From NCBI GenBank assembly GCA_902511755.1, contig CABXGL010000003.1, forward strand, positions 1 through 64,000: a DNA stretch of 64,000 nt, given 5' to 3'. This DNA comes from an uncultured Bacteroidota bacterium (GTDB lineage: Bacteria; Bacteroidota; Bacteroidia; Flavobacteriales; Flavobacteriaceae). The translations under genes were made by a program, and so were the position numbers. Below are positions 51,419-59,670 of the stretch, in pieces; positions within the stretch are counted from its first letter, which is position 1, and each line of letters opens with the position of its first letter. The notes under the pieces were generated by a model. The model searched no databases, was not told the origin of the DNA, and saw only the letters and a program-made list of their open reading frames with translations.

Positions 51419-52403
51419 TTTCAAACATTTTCGCTCTCTCTTTAAGCTCATTAAAAACTCCCATTAATTCTGGAATTGTTTCTCCCGTAACTAGCCTTGT
51501 TCTATATGGCTTAAAGTTTGTTATTCCTTTGAAATAGCTTGAATAGTGTCTTCTTGTTTCTAAAATCCCCAACCTTTCTCCTTTCCATTTTATAGACATC
51601 TCTAGATGTCTTTTCGCTGTTGCTATTCGCTCTTCTAACAGAGGTTCTCCGGACAAAACTCCTGACCTTAAATATTCTTTTACTTGCTTAAAAAACCAAG
51701 GATTTCCAATGGAGGCTCTTCCAATCATTGCTCCGTCTAATCCATATTCGTCTCTCATTATTCTGGCTTTTTCAGGCGAATCAACATCTCCATTTCCAAA
51801 AACAGGAATTGTCATTCTTGGGTTGTTTTTAACTCTTGATATTAGCGTCCAGTCTGCATTCCCTTTATACATTTGTGCCCTTGTTCTACCGTGAATTGAT
51901 ATTGCTTTTGCACCAACGTCTTGTAGTCTTTCCGCCACCTCAACTATTTTAATGCTTTTTTCATCCCAGCCCAATCTTGTTTTTATTGTGACAGGCAGCC
52001 TTGTTCTTTTAACCATTTTAGACGTTAGCTTTACCATTAGGTCAATGTCTTTTAAAATTCCTGCGCCAGCCCCTTTAGAAACTACTTTTTTTACTGGACA
52101 TCCAAAGTTAATGTCAATAATATCTGGGTTGGTTTTTTCAACTATATCAACAGCTTTAAGCATTGAGTCTAGGTTTGCTCCAAAAATTTGAATTCCTACA
52201 GGCCTTTCTTTTTCATATATATCCAGTTTTATAACACTCTTATGCGCGCTTCTAATAAGTCCTTCGCTTGAAATAAATTCCGTATATACAACGTCTGCCC
52301 CTTGTTCTTTGCATAGGGCCCTGAAAGGAGGGTCGCTAACATCTTCCATTGGAGCCAACAAAAGCGGAAAGTCATTTAATTCAATGTTGCCTATTTTTAC
52401 CAA
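51408..52403 (-). CDS. dusB: tRNA-dihydrouridine synthase B
   Basis: This flavoprotein of 331 residues reduces uridine to dihydrouridine in the tRNA D loop. The start is placed at TTG 52403 (MVKIGNIELNDFPLLLAPM), which fits the family start; the longer frame upstream to 52520 would overlap the lepA promoter and start. MEDVSDPPFRALCKEQGADV, INFGCPVKKVVSKGAGAGIL (catalytic Cys), TRLGWDEKS, ISIHGRTRAQMYKG and PVFGNGDVDSPEKA are the conserved blocks. It is convergent with the permease gene and divergent from lepA. Confidence 0.92.
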   Translation of the reverse strand: MVKIGNIELNDFPLLLAPMEDVSDPPFRALCKEQGADVVYTEFISSEGLIRSAHKSVIKLDIYEKERPVGIQIFGANLDSMLKAVDIVEKTNPDIIDINFGCPVKKVVSKGAGAGILKDIDLMVKLTSKMVKRTRLPVTIKTRLGWDEKSIKIVEVAERLQDVGAKAISIHGRTRAQMYKGNADWTLISRVKNNPRMTIPVFGNGDVDSPEKARIMRDEYGLDGAMIGRASIGNPWFFKQVKEYLRSGVLSGEPLLEERIATAKRHLEMSIKWKGERLGILETRRHYSSYFKGITNFKPYRTRLVTGETIPELMGVFNELKERAKMFETTV

Positions 52404-52447
52404 GCTTATTTTTTTAATTACTAGCAAAAGTAAAATATTAATTGAAC

Positions 52448-52455
52448 TATATTTG
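52448..52455 (+). promoter_or_regulatory. -7 promoter element of lepA
   Basis: TATATTTG is a full TAnnTTTG match, 20 bases before the ATG at 52476, in the short divergent region with dusB. Confidence 0.5.
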
Positions 52456-52475
52456 TCCATCTTATTAAACAATAA

Positions 52476-54272
52476 ATGAGCGCCATTAGAAACTTCTGTA
52501 TTATTGCCCATATTGACCACGGGAAAAGCACTCTTGCCGATAGGCTTCTTGATTTTACAGGCGCCGTTTCAGCTAGAGAAAAACAGGACCAGCTTCTAGA
52601 CAATATGGATTTAGAGAGAGAAAGAGGGATTACCATAAAGTCTCATGCTATTCAAATGAATTATACAAAAGGTGAGGAAAGCTATGTTTTAAACCTAATT
52701 GATACTCCAGGACATGTAGACTTTTCGTATGAGGTTTCCCGCTCAATTGCCGCATGTGAAGGGGCTTTGCTTGTTGTTGATGCTGCTCAAAGCATCCAGG
52801 CTCAGACCATTTCAAATCTTTATCTCGCTCTAGAAAATGACCTAGAAATTATTCCTGTTTTAAACAAGGTTGACCTTCCTTCGGCGAATCCTGAAGAGGT
52901 TAGCGACGATATTGTTGATCTGCTTGGCTGTAAAAAAGAGGAAATTATTCATGCTTCTGCAAAAACTGGACAAGGAATTGAAGAAATTCTTGATGCCATA
53001 ATTTCTGTTGTTCCCGCGCCATCCTCGGATATTAACGCTCCATTAAGGGCATTGATTTTTGATTCTGTATACAATCCTTTTAGAGGTGTGGAAACCTACT
53101 TTAGGGTTTTTGATGGTCAAATTAAAAAGGGGCAATCTATTAAATTTCTCGCAACACAAAAAGAGTACAGCGCTGACGAGGTGGGGACGCTAAACCTAAC
53201 TCAAACTCCTAAGAAGTGTATTGAAGCTGGAGATGTTGGGTATTTAATTACTGGAATTAAAAATGCGAAAGAAGTAAAGGTTGGTGATACTATTGTTGAG
53301 GCAGGCTCTAAGTTGTCAAAAGGTATTTCAGGCTTTGAAGATGTAAAGCCTATGGTTTTTGCTGGCATTTATCCCGTAGACACGGAGGAATACGAAGACT
53401 TACGCTCCTCTATGGAAAAGCTTCAATTAAACGATGCTTCTCTTGTTTTTCTTCCGGAAAGCTCCTCTGCTCTAGGCTTTGGCTTTAGGTGTGGGTTTTT
53501 AGGAATGTTGCATTTAGAAATAATTCAAGAAAGACTAGAAAGAGAATTTAATATGTCTGTTATCACTACCGTTCCTAACGTTTCATATAGAGCCTATACA
53601 AGAAAGGAGCCTGATTCTGGTATTTTGGTGAACAACCCCTCGGACCTTCCTGACCCGAGCAGCTTAGACAGGGTTGAAGAACCTTATATAAAAGCTACTG
53701 TTATTACTAAGTCTGACTATGTTGGAAATGTAATGAGCCTGTGTATAGAAAAAAGAGGTCAAATAATAAATCAGACCTACTTAACAACACAAAGGGTGGA
53801 GCTAGTTTTTGACATGCCTCTTGCTGAAATAGTTTTTGACTTTTATGATCGTCTTAAAACGGTTTCCAAAGGGTATGCCTCTTTTGATTATTCTCCAATT
53901 GGAATGCGCCCCTCAAAGCTTGTTAAGGTCGATCTTCTTTTAAACGGAAATTCTGTAGACGCGCTTTCTTCGTTAATTCATTTTGACAGCGCATATACCA
54001 TCGGGAAAAAAATGTGCGAAAAGCTTCGAGGATTAATTCCTAGACAACAATTTGATATTCCTATACAGGCCGCCATTGGATCTAAAATTATTTCTAGAGA
54101 AACCGTTAAAGCTTTAAGAAAGGATGTTACGGCCAAATGTTATGGCGGAGACATTACTAGAAAACGTAAATTGCTTGAAAAACAAAAAAAGGGGAAAAAG
54201 AAAATGAGACAAATCGGGCGTGTTGAAATTCCTCAAGAAGCTTTTATGGCCGTTTTAAAACTAAATGACTAA
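52476..54272 (+). CDS. lepA: Elongation factor 4 (LepA)
   Basis: The 598-residue ribosomal GTPase has the G1 loop [19 protein letters not shown], the switch II motif [15 protein letters not shown], the NKVDLP guanine motif and a SAK-type motif in [12 protein letters not shown]. The LepA-specific C-terminal region is present ([51 protein letters not shown]). It is full length and typical. It is divergent from dusB. Confidence 0.96.
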   Translation: MSAIRNFCIIAHIDHGKSTLADRLLDFTGAVSAREKQDQLLDNMDLERERGITIKSHAIQMNYTKGEESYVLNLIDTPGHVDFSYEVSRSIAACEGALLVVDAAQSIQAQTISNLYLALENDLEIIPVLNKVDLPSANPEEVSDDIVDLLGCKKEEIIHASAKTGQGIEEILDAIISVVPAPSSDINAPLRALIFDSVYNPFRGVETYFRVFDGQIKKGQSIKFLATQKEYSADEVGTLNLTQTPKKCIEAGDVGYLITGIKNAKEVKVGDTIVEAGSKLSKGISGFEDVKPMVFAGIYPVDTEEYEDLRSSMEKLQLNDASLVFLPESSSALGFGFRCGFLGMLHLEIIQERLEREFNMSVITTVPNVSYRAYTRKEPDSGILVNNPSDLPDPSSLDRVEEPYIKATVITKSDYVGNVMSLCIEKRGQIINQTYLTTQRVELVFDMPLAEIVFDFYDRLKTVSKGYASFDYSPIGMRPSKLVKVDLLLNGNSVDALSSLIHFDSAYTIGKKMCEKLRGLIPRQQFDIPIQAAIGSKIISRETVKALRKDVTAKCYGGDITRKRKLLEKQKKGKKKMRQIGRVEIPQEAFMAVLKLND

Positions 54273-54323
54273 TATTGCTTTTTTATTAAACCTTAATGTG
54301 TTTTTATGTTCTAATTGTAATAC

Positions 54324-55139
54324 ATGAAAAACCTTCTTAATCCTTTTGTTTTTTTTCTTGGACTATCCTTTTTGTTCTTTGGCTGTTCTAGTTCTGACGA
54401 GGAAGGCAACGGATCAAACGCTGCTCCCTCTATAACTATTCCCCTAGAGGTCTATAAAAAAGTTTATGGTACTACCTCCGAAATTACAATTCAAGCAGGG
54501 TATGTTTATATAAACACAAATGGGGTTCCCGATCACAAAAGCCCTTATTTTAAAGACACAAAATGGCATGATGCAAAGTATGAGCCATATGACGCTTCTA
54601 ATCCTAATAAATTTCACGCCGGAAGTTTCAATATGAATCCTAATAGAGTTTCTGAGCTTAATATTTCTTTTAAAATTCCTAATTCACCCTCTAAGGCATC
54701 AACGAATGCGCCAACCTCAATGGGGCCTATCGGAGTGTCTTTAAATGGAATTCCTTTTTATAATCAATATGCTGGCCCTAACCAGCCTTTAACTCGAGAA
54801 ATTAATTCCTTTGACAATTATAATGGCCATCCTGCCCCACTATCTCCTGGGGGAGAAAATGGCTCTTCAGGAAGGTATCATTACCATATGGAGCCTTTTT
54901 GGCTTACTGCTAATGCTAGCAAGGATGCTCTTTTGGGCTTTCTTCTTGATGGGTTTCCTGTATATGGGCCAGAAGAAGGGGGTAAAACAATCACAAGTTC
55001 CGATTTAGACTCCTATCACGGGCACACTGCTACGACAAAAGAGTTCCCTAGCGGAATTTATCACTACCACACTACTGGAGATGCCCCTTATATTAACGGA
55101 AGCGGATATTATGGATCGCCTGGAACAGTTAGCGAATAG
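54324..55139 (+). CDS. YHYH domain lipoprotein
   Basis: The 271-residue protein has lipobox FFGC (residues about 18-21) after a hydrophobic signal. The body carries GRYHYHMEPFWLTANASKDA, LLGFLLDGFPVYGP and FPSGIYHYHTTGDAPYINGS, the YHYH motif of a family often fused with or near metal-related secreted proteins. The histidine-rich motifs suggest metal binding. Function unknown. The next lipoprotein gene begins inside its 3' end (55111), so translation may be coupled, and a SCO1-like gene follows. Confidence 0.83.
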   Translation: MKNLLNPFVFFLGLSFLFFGCSSSDEEGNGSNAAPSITIPLEVYKKVYGTTSEITIQAGYVYINTNGVPDHKSPYFKDTKWHDAKYEPYDASNPNKFHAGSFNMNPNRVSELNISFKIPNSPSKASTNAPTSMGPIGVSLNGIPFYNQYAGPNQPLTREINSFDNYNGHPAPLSPGGENGSSGRYHYHMEPFWLTANASKDALLGFLLDGFPVYGPEEGGKTITSSDLDSYHGHTATTKEFPSGIYHYHTTGDAPYINGSGYYGSPGTVSE

Positions 55140-55689
55140 CTCTTTTCTTCTTTTTTTTATAACGTTCCTTGGATGTTTTAATCCAGGAGAAACAATTCGG
55201 CTTAGTTCTTCTAGCTCAGAAATAAATCTTTTTAAAAAAATTATTATTTACCAAGACAGTCCTTTTTCAGGATTAGTTTATGAGATGTTCCCCTCTTCAA
55301 ACGATACCCTTTGGTCCTGTCAATATAAAAACGGAATAAAGGATGGGGTGTGGAAAAAATATTTTCAGAGCGGAGAAATAAAAGAAACGCGCCTTTTCAA
55401 ACAAAATAAAAAAGAAGGCGATTATCTAGGGTTTTATAAAGACGGGTCTAAAAACTTTGTGTTTCAGTTTAAAAACGGAGAATATGAGGGAACCAACAAG
55501 GTTTGGGCTAAAGGAGGGGTCCTTGTCGAAGAAGCAAACTTTAGCGCTGGCTACGAAAATGGGGTTCAAAAAAGGTGGTATCTTAACGGAAAGATTAAGT
55601 CTAATTATATAATAAAAGATAACAGAAGGTATGGTCTTCTTGGAACAAAAAATTGTGTTACAGTTTCTGACAGCCTTAAGAAATCTTAG
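55111..55689 (+). CDS. YwqK/MORN-repeat-like lipoprotein
   Basis: The protein has 192 residues from ATG 55111 (MDRLEQLANSSFLLFFITFL, lipobox FLGC, Cys22). It overlaps the YHYH gene by 29 bp. The mature protein has repeating motifs: YKNGIKDGVWKKYFQSGEIK, FKQNKKEGDYLGFYKDGSKN, FKNGEYEGTNKVWAKGGVL and YENGVQKRWYLNGKIK, the YwqK/toxin-antitoxin-type MORN-like repeats. Such repeats mediate protein or surface interactions. The SCO1-like gene overlaps its end. Confidence 0.8.
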   Translation: MDRLEQLANSSFLLFFITFLGCFNPGETIRLSSSSSEINLFKKIIIYQDSPFSGLVYEMFPSSNDTLWSCQYKNGIKDGVWKKYFQSGEIKETRLFKQNKKEGDYLGFYKDGSKNFVFQFKNGEYEGTNKVWAKGGVLVEEANFSAGYENGVQKRWYLNGKIKSNYIIKDNRRYGLLGTKNCVTVSDSLKKS

Positions 55690-56302
55690 CATTGTTTTTC
55701 TTATGGCCTCTTGCTCATCCGCTCCGGTTTCCGAGCTGCCCTATTATAATACCCCTGACTTTACGCCGCTTTTTTTAACAGAAAAACAGGCGGCAGAAAC
55801 AGTAATCCACTCTATTCCAGATTTTGCTTTTTTAGACCAGAACGAAAGCTTGTTTTCGTCAAAATCCTTAGACAACAAGATTCATGTTGCTAATTTTATT
55901 TTTACCACCTGCTCGGGCATTTGCCCAAACATGACCTCAAATATGAAGATTGCTGAAAACGCTTTCTTTAATGACTCTTTGGTTAAGATTTTGTCTTTTA
56001 GCGTAACTCCTTGGATCGATGACTCAAAAAAACTTCTAGATTATGCTGCGTTTTATCAAATAAAATCTAACAATTGGCATTTTTTGACTGGTGACAAATC
56101 TAAAATTTATGACTTGGCTCGAAAATCCTATTTCGCTGAAGAAGATTTTGGTTTTACAAAAGACAGCACAGACTTTCTTCATACTGAACACTTTATTCTG
56201 GTTGACCAAAACAAAAAAATTAGAGGCATCTATAATGGCACCTTGCAGCTAGAAGCCGAACAGCTCGTAAAAGACATTGCTGTTTTAAAAAGCTTGTTGT
56301 AA
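55655..56302 (+). CDS. SCO1/SenC family lipoprotein
   Basis: The protein has 215 residues from GTG 55655 (MLQFLTALRNLSIVFLMASC, lipobox Cys20); an ATG at 55631 would add 8 residues and is also possible. The thioredoxin-fold part has FIFTTCSGICPNMTSNM (Cys86 and Cys90), FSVTPWIDDSKKLLDYA and FLHTEHFILVDQNKKIRG with the His ligand. This is the copper-binding triad of SCO proteins, which help assemble the CuA centre of cytochrome oxidase. The gene overlaps the YwqK-like gene by 35 bp. Confidence 0.88.
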   Translation: MLQFLTALRNLSIVFLMASCSSAPVSELPYYNTPDFTPLFLTEKQAAETVIHSIPDFAFLDQNESLFSSKSLDNKIHVANFIFTTCSGICPNMTSNMKIAENAFFNDSLVKILSFSVTPWIDDSKKLLDYAAFYQIKSNNWHFLTGDKSKIYDLARKSYFAEEDFGFTKDSTDFLHTEHFILVDQNKKIRGIYNGTLQLEAEQLVKDIAVLKSLL

Positions 56303-56323
56303 CTTTTATATACCTTAGTTCCA

Positions 56324-57091
56324 GTGAAAAAACTTCTTCTACTGTTGCTGTTTGTCCCGCTTATTGCCTTTGGACAAATTATATCTAGAAATGATCTGGT
56401 CAAAAGAAGCTGGGGAGATCAAACAAGCGGAAGTGAAATTTATAATGTTTTTGAGGGGAACATATTAGAGGGGTCAGACCCCTTTGCCTTAACGATCGAG
56501 GGGAAGGCTTCATATACTCCTAAATGTGAACAGAATTTTTACGGGGAAGGAGGAAAATTTGTTCCAGAATTTAAAAGAACTTTTGATTATGATTCCTATA
56601 AAATAGTCTGTACAGAGCCTGTAGGAGAAGATGGTTGTAAAAGTGGAACAGGTGAGGTTATTTCAATATACTTGAAGGAAAGATATGGTGATATATTAGT
56701 AGGAATTACAAAGCATTGGGTGTTTGATGTAGAGTCGTTGTATTTTCAAGGATTAGTTGGAGATATTATAATTATTGATAGTGGAACTGGACCTGAAAGG
56801 TATATTCAAGTTTTTGATTTAAAAAAGAAGGAGTTTGTTTACGGTTTTTTCTCTAGTGGATATTTAAAATTCCTAGACAATAAGTTTTATTTTGATGAAG
56901 AAATAAGCGTTTCGTCTAAAAAAGGAACGCCCGGCTATGATTTCGCCAGGAATATGCACAAAGTTAAGTGTTCAGAAGAATTAAAAAGATACGGCACACA
57001 GTCTATTGGATATTATGAGAAAGTAATTTTTGATCTTTCTAGTCTAGAATTAAAAAGAACAGGCGTTTACGAGTGTGCATATGTTCAATAA
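56324..57091 (+). CDS. Secreted protein of unknown function (orphan 1)
   Basis: I do not recognise this 255-residue protein. The start codon is GTG at 56324; residues 1-18 are a signal peptide (MKKLLLLLLFVPLIAFGQ). The mature part has many aromatic beta strands and four to five cysteines (ASYTPKCEQNFYG, YKIVCTEPVGEDGCKSGTGE, HKVKCSEELKRYG, GVYECAYVQ), which could pair in disulfides. It begins a run of three secreted orphans with similar signals. Relation to the SCO1-like gene 21 bases upstream is unclear. Confidence 0.72.
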   Translation: MKKLLLLLLFVPLIAFGQIISRNDLVKRSWGDQTSGSEIYNVFEGNILEGSDPFALTIEGKASYTPKCEQNFYGEGGKFVPEFKRTFDYDSYKIVCTEPVGEDGCKSGTGEVISIYLKERYGDILVGITKHWVFDVESLYFQGLVGDIIIIDSGTGPERYIQVFDLKKKEFVYGFFSSGYLKFLDNKFYFDEEISVSSKKGTPGYDFARNMHKVKCSEELKRYGTQSIGYYEKVIFDLSSLELKRTGVYECAYVQ

Positions 57092-57121
57092 CTAGGTCCT
57101 TCTTCGAAAAGTTTTTCTGTT

Positions 57122-57152
57122 TTTGATTGTACTATAAATTGAGCTAAATTTA
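57122..57152 (+). promoter_or_regulatory. Promoter before the 57158 gene, leaderless type
   Basis: A -33 TTTG (57122-57125), a 19-base spacer and a -7 box TAAATTTA (57145-57152) end 5 bases before the ATG at 57158. Confidence 0.5.
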
Positions 57153-57157
57153 AGATT

Positions 57158-58213
57158 ATGAAAAAAACAATCTTGCTGTTGCTGTTTCTTCCTTTCGTTT
57201 CTCTGTTAAATGCTCAAAGGCCAAGCGCGAAACAAATCGCAATCCCATACCTTCAATATCCCAGCTCTCCTCTAAATGCAAATATTGAAACGTATTTCTC
57301 TAAAATCATCAATAGGTCTACTGCTGTTTATGCTGCAAATTCCAAACTAATGCTGGAAGGCTATCAAGAGGTGGATTATTTAGATAGTGCTGATTTAGAG
57401 ATTAAGTTCATAATAAATGCTGTTTCGTTTTCTAGTTATATTAAGAAAGAAGCGTTTAACAAAAAAATAAACGACAGCACTTATGTTAAGGCGGTGGGAG
57501 GAAGATATGTGGTTGAAGCAAGAATGAATTACAGTGAGTTTGTTAATGATATAAAGAACGGCTCCGCTTTAGTCTCTAATGAGGGTGTTATAAAATTTAG
57601 CACTTTTAATTCTGGTTTAATTAAAAGCTATAACGAGGCAGTAAAGCTTCATAACAACAATCGTGACAGACACGCTTTTAATTTATATGGAAACATGATT
57701 TATTTCTCCATAAATAAATTTAATAATGCGCTTAACAGCACCTATGGCTTCCCGTTGCGCACCTACTATATGGCTTTTGTTAGGGGTAAAGGCAGAAAAT
57801 TTAATTATTCTGATTTGAACAAGGCGTATAACGACTTTAAAAGTGTTTCGGAAAATATATCTAAGGCTTTTAGAAAAGATGGTCATTCTAGATATGGTGA
57901 TTTTAGAACTGATGACGAACAAAGCAACTTCTTAAAGCTTGATAGTTGTATTAAAATATGGGAAAATGCAATTCAAGAATACGCTCCTAATAAAAGAAAG
58001 ACAAGAATAGGAGACAAAATTATTGATTATTTATATTTAAATCTGGCCGCTGCCCATTTAATGAACGCTTACTCTAAGGACAATTGGGATGATGTTTATG
58101 AAAATTTGTCAAAGGTTAAATTAAATAAAAGCGAAATCAATAAAGCAAATAGTTTTGAGTCTAAAGTAATAGATATTCAAAAAAGGGTCAATGCTTTTAA
58201 GCGTAGGGGCTAG
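57158..58213 (+). CDS. Secreted protein of unknown function (orphan 2)
   Basis: I do not recognise this 351-residue protein. The signal peptide is MKKTILLLLFLPFVSLLNAQ. The mature N-terminal part (AIPYLQYPSSPLNANIETYF, VDYLDSADLEIKFIINAVSF) is followed by a helical C-terminal half (YNEAVKLHNNNRDRHAFNLY, FNNALNSTYGFP, LNKAYNDFKSVSENISKAFR) that could form TPR-like helices. It has its own promoter with almost no leader. It resembles neither neighbour except in its signal. Confidence 0.73.
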   Translation: MKKTILLLLFLPFVSLLNAQRPSAKQIAIPYLQYPSSPLNANIETYFSKIINRSTAVYAANSKLMLEGYQEVDYLDSADLEIKFIINAVSFSSYIKKEAFNKKINDSTYVKAVGGRYVVEARMNYSEFVNDIKNGSALVSNEGVIKFSTFNSGLIKSYNEAVKLHNNNRDRHAFNLYGNMIYFSINKFNNALNSTYGFPLRTYYMAFVRGKGRKFNYSDLNKAYNDFKSVSENISKAFRKDGHSRYGDFRTDDEQSNFLKLDSCIKIWENAIQEYAPNKRKTRIGDKIIDYLYLNLAAAHLMNAYSKDNWDDVYENLSKVKLNKSEINKANSFESKVIDIQKRVNAFKRRG

Positions 58214-58228
58214 TCCGGCTTTAAACAA

Positions 58229-59665
58229 ATGAAAAAACTTATTCTACTATTACTGTTTATTCCACTTGTGTTTTCTTGCAATTCACAAGAATCCAAAAAG
58301 ATTTCAAAAAAAACGGAATTTAAAAACGGCCGGTGGATAAGCACAACTGATTCTCTCTCTGGCATTGAAATTAAAAACGGAAAATGGATTTTATTTTACC
58401 AAATGAAGGATTATGTAGAGGTTGATGTTTACGATTTCCAAACGCGAATAGAAAGCTTAAAGGGATTCGGCGACGAAAAAACAACTCTTGAGCGTCTGAC
58501 GTTAACAAATGATGATGAGCTTGACCCTTTTGAATATTATGTCCTTGAATACAGCGACGAATTATTAAGCTTGAGTTATATTCCAAGGGGAAACACTCTC
58601 AATTATGAGCCTGAAAAGAAGGCTGAAGATATAAATGTGATTCCTGTTGTTTCTTTTGGAGAAAACTTGATTGAGGATAATATTGAGCCCTTCAAGGCGC
58701 TTATAGGTGAGCCAATCTACTCTGGCCAAAACATCTCGTTTTTTAAAGGATATTGGATAGATTTTCCGGGTGTTATCGCGCTGGCTGAAAAAATTTTTGG
58801 GATTCCTGTTTTTCTTTCTTCTCCGCATCCTAATAGATTTCCTTGCTCGGATTGTGACTTTGGATACTATAACCCCTTGTTTTTAGACAAATTAACTGAC
58901 TCTTTCAAGGCCTTGTCGCCAGGCTTAAAAAAACTCATTAACCCAATTTATGAAATGCGTTTTAAAATTCCACTCAGGAGACTGTTGGCAAATAAAATTT
59001 CTGATTATTTTTCAGACAAGGATAGTCGCAATGCTCTTGAATCGATTATAAACAACATAGAAAATCCTAATTCTGCCTTAAAGGCAATTGAAAGTGGCCT
59101 TCCCGATGTTCCTGCAGAAACTTTATTCTGGATTAGAAGAGATTATGATGGCACATCTGAAAAGCTTTTGCAATTATTTGAATTAATAAGAGAAGAGATG
59201 GGTGGGCTTGAAATTGAGTCTTTTTTAACAAGAAATGATGGCGATACTTGGACAAATGGATTCTCCACGTATACTTTTTCTAAAGACATGCCTGATTATT
59301 ATATAGATCTCTCGTCTTGTGACCCTTGTGACACGCCTACTCTTGAATGTCATATGTGTGGCTATAGTTGGATGAAATTTGATATAAATTCCTTTTCCTT
59401 TGGGCGAGATTATCAAAATGACTTTTTTGCTGAGTATGAATCAACTCAATTTTATGAAGAAAATGATATAATGTGGAGTGTTGAGTCTAAAAGCGGTCAT
59501 ATTCTAGACTATGAATCAGGCAAAATCTATTGGTTGCCTGTTGATTCTGACTCTGTCGAAATCGAAAAAATCCGTTTGAAAAATAAACCTATATTAGATT
59601 TTATTAAATTAAAAGAGAAAGAGGAGCAAGAAGCTATAGAAAAAGATTTTTTTGATTACCTCTAA
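58229..59665 (+). CDS. Lipoprotein of unknown function with CxxC pairs (orphan 3)
   Basis: I do not recognise this 478-residue protein. The signal MKKLILLLLFIPLVFSC ends in a lipobox (Cys17). The first part has a repeated FKNGRWIST and IKNGKWILF motif. There are two cysteine clusters: FPCSDCDFGYYNP near residue 208, and SCDPCDTPTLECHMCGYSWM near 373, the latter a CxxC-x6-CxxC pattern like a zinc ribbon, unusual outside the cytoplasm. The C-terminus is charged. It starts 15 bases after orphan 2 and lies 5 bases before the permease gene. Confidence 0.73.
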   Translation: MKKLILLLLFIPLVFSCNSQESKKISKKTEFKNGRWISTTDSLSGIEIKNGKWILFYQMKDYVEVDVYDFQTRIESLKGFGDEKTTLERLTLTNDDELDPFEYYVLEYSDELLSLSYIPRGNTLNYEPEKKAEDINVIPVVSFGENLIEDNIEPFKALIGEPIYSGQNISFFKGYWIDFPGVIALAEKIFGIPVFLSSPHPNRFPCSDCDFGYYNPLFLDKLTDSFKALSPGLKKLINPIYEMRFKIPLRRLLANKISDYFSDKDSRNALESIINNIENPNSALKAIESGLPDVPAETLFWIRRDYDGTSEKLLQLFELIREEMGGLEIESFLTRNDGDTWTNGFSTYTFSKDMPDYYIDLSSCDPCDTPTLECHMCGYSWMKFDINSFSFGRDYQNDFFAEYESTQFYEENDIMWSVESKSGHILDYESGKIYWLPVDSDSVEIEKIRLKNKPILDFIKLKEKEEQEAIEKDFFDYL

Positions 59666-59670
59666 GAAAC

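Noticed and set aside
52404..52520. Extended dusB start at the ATG at 52520.
   Set aside because: It would overlap the lepA promoter and first codons, and it adds a hydrophobic segment not expected in DusB.
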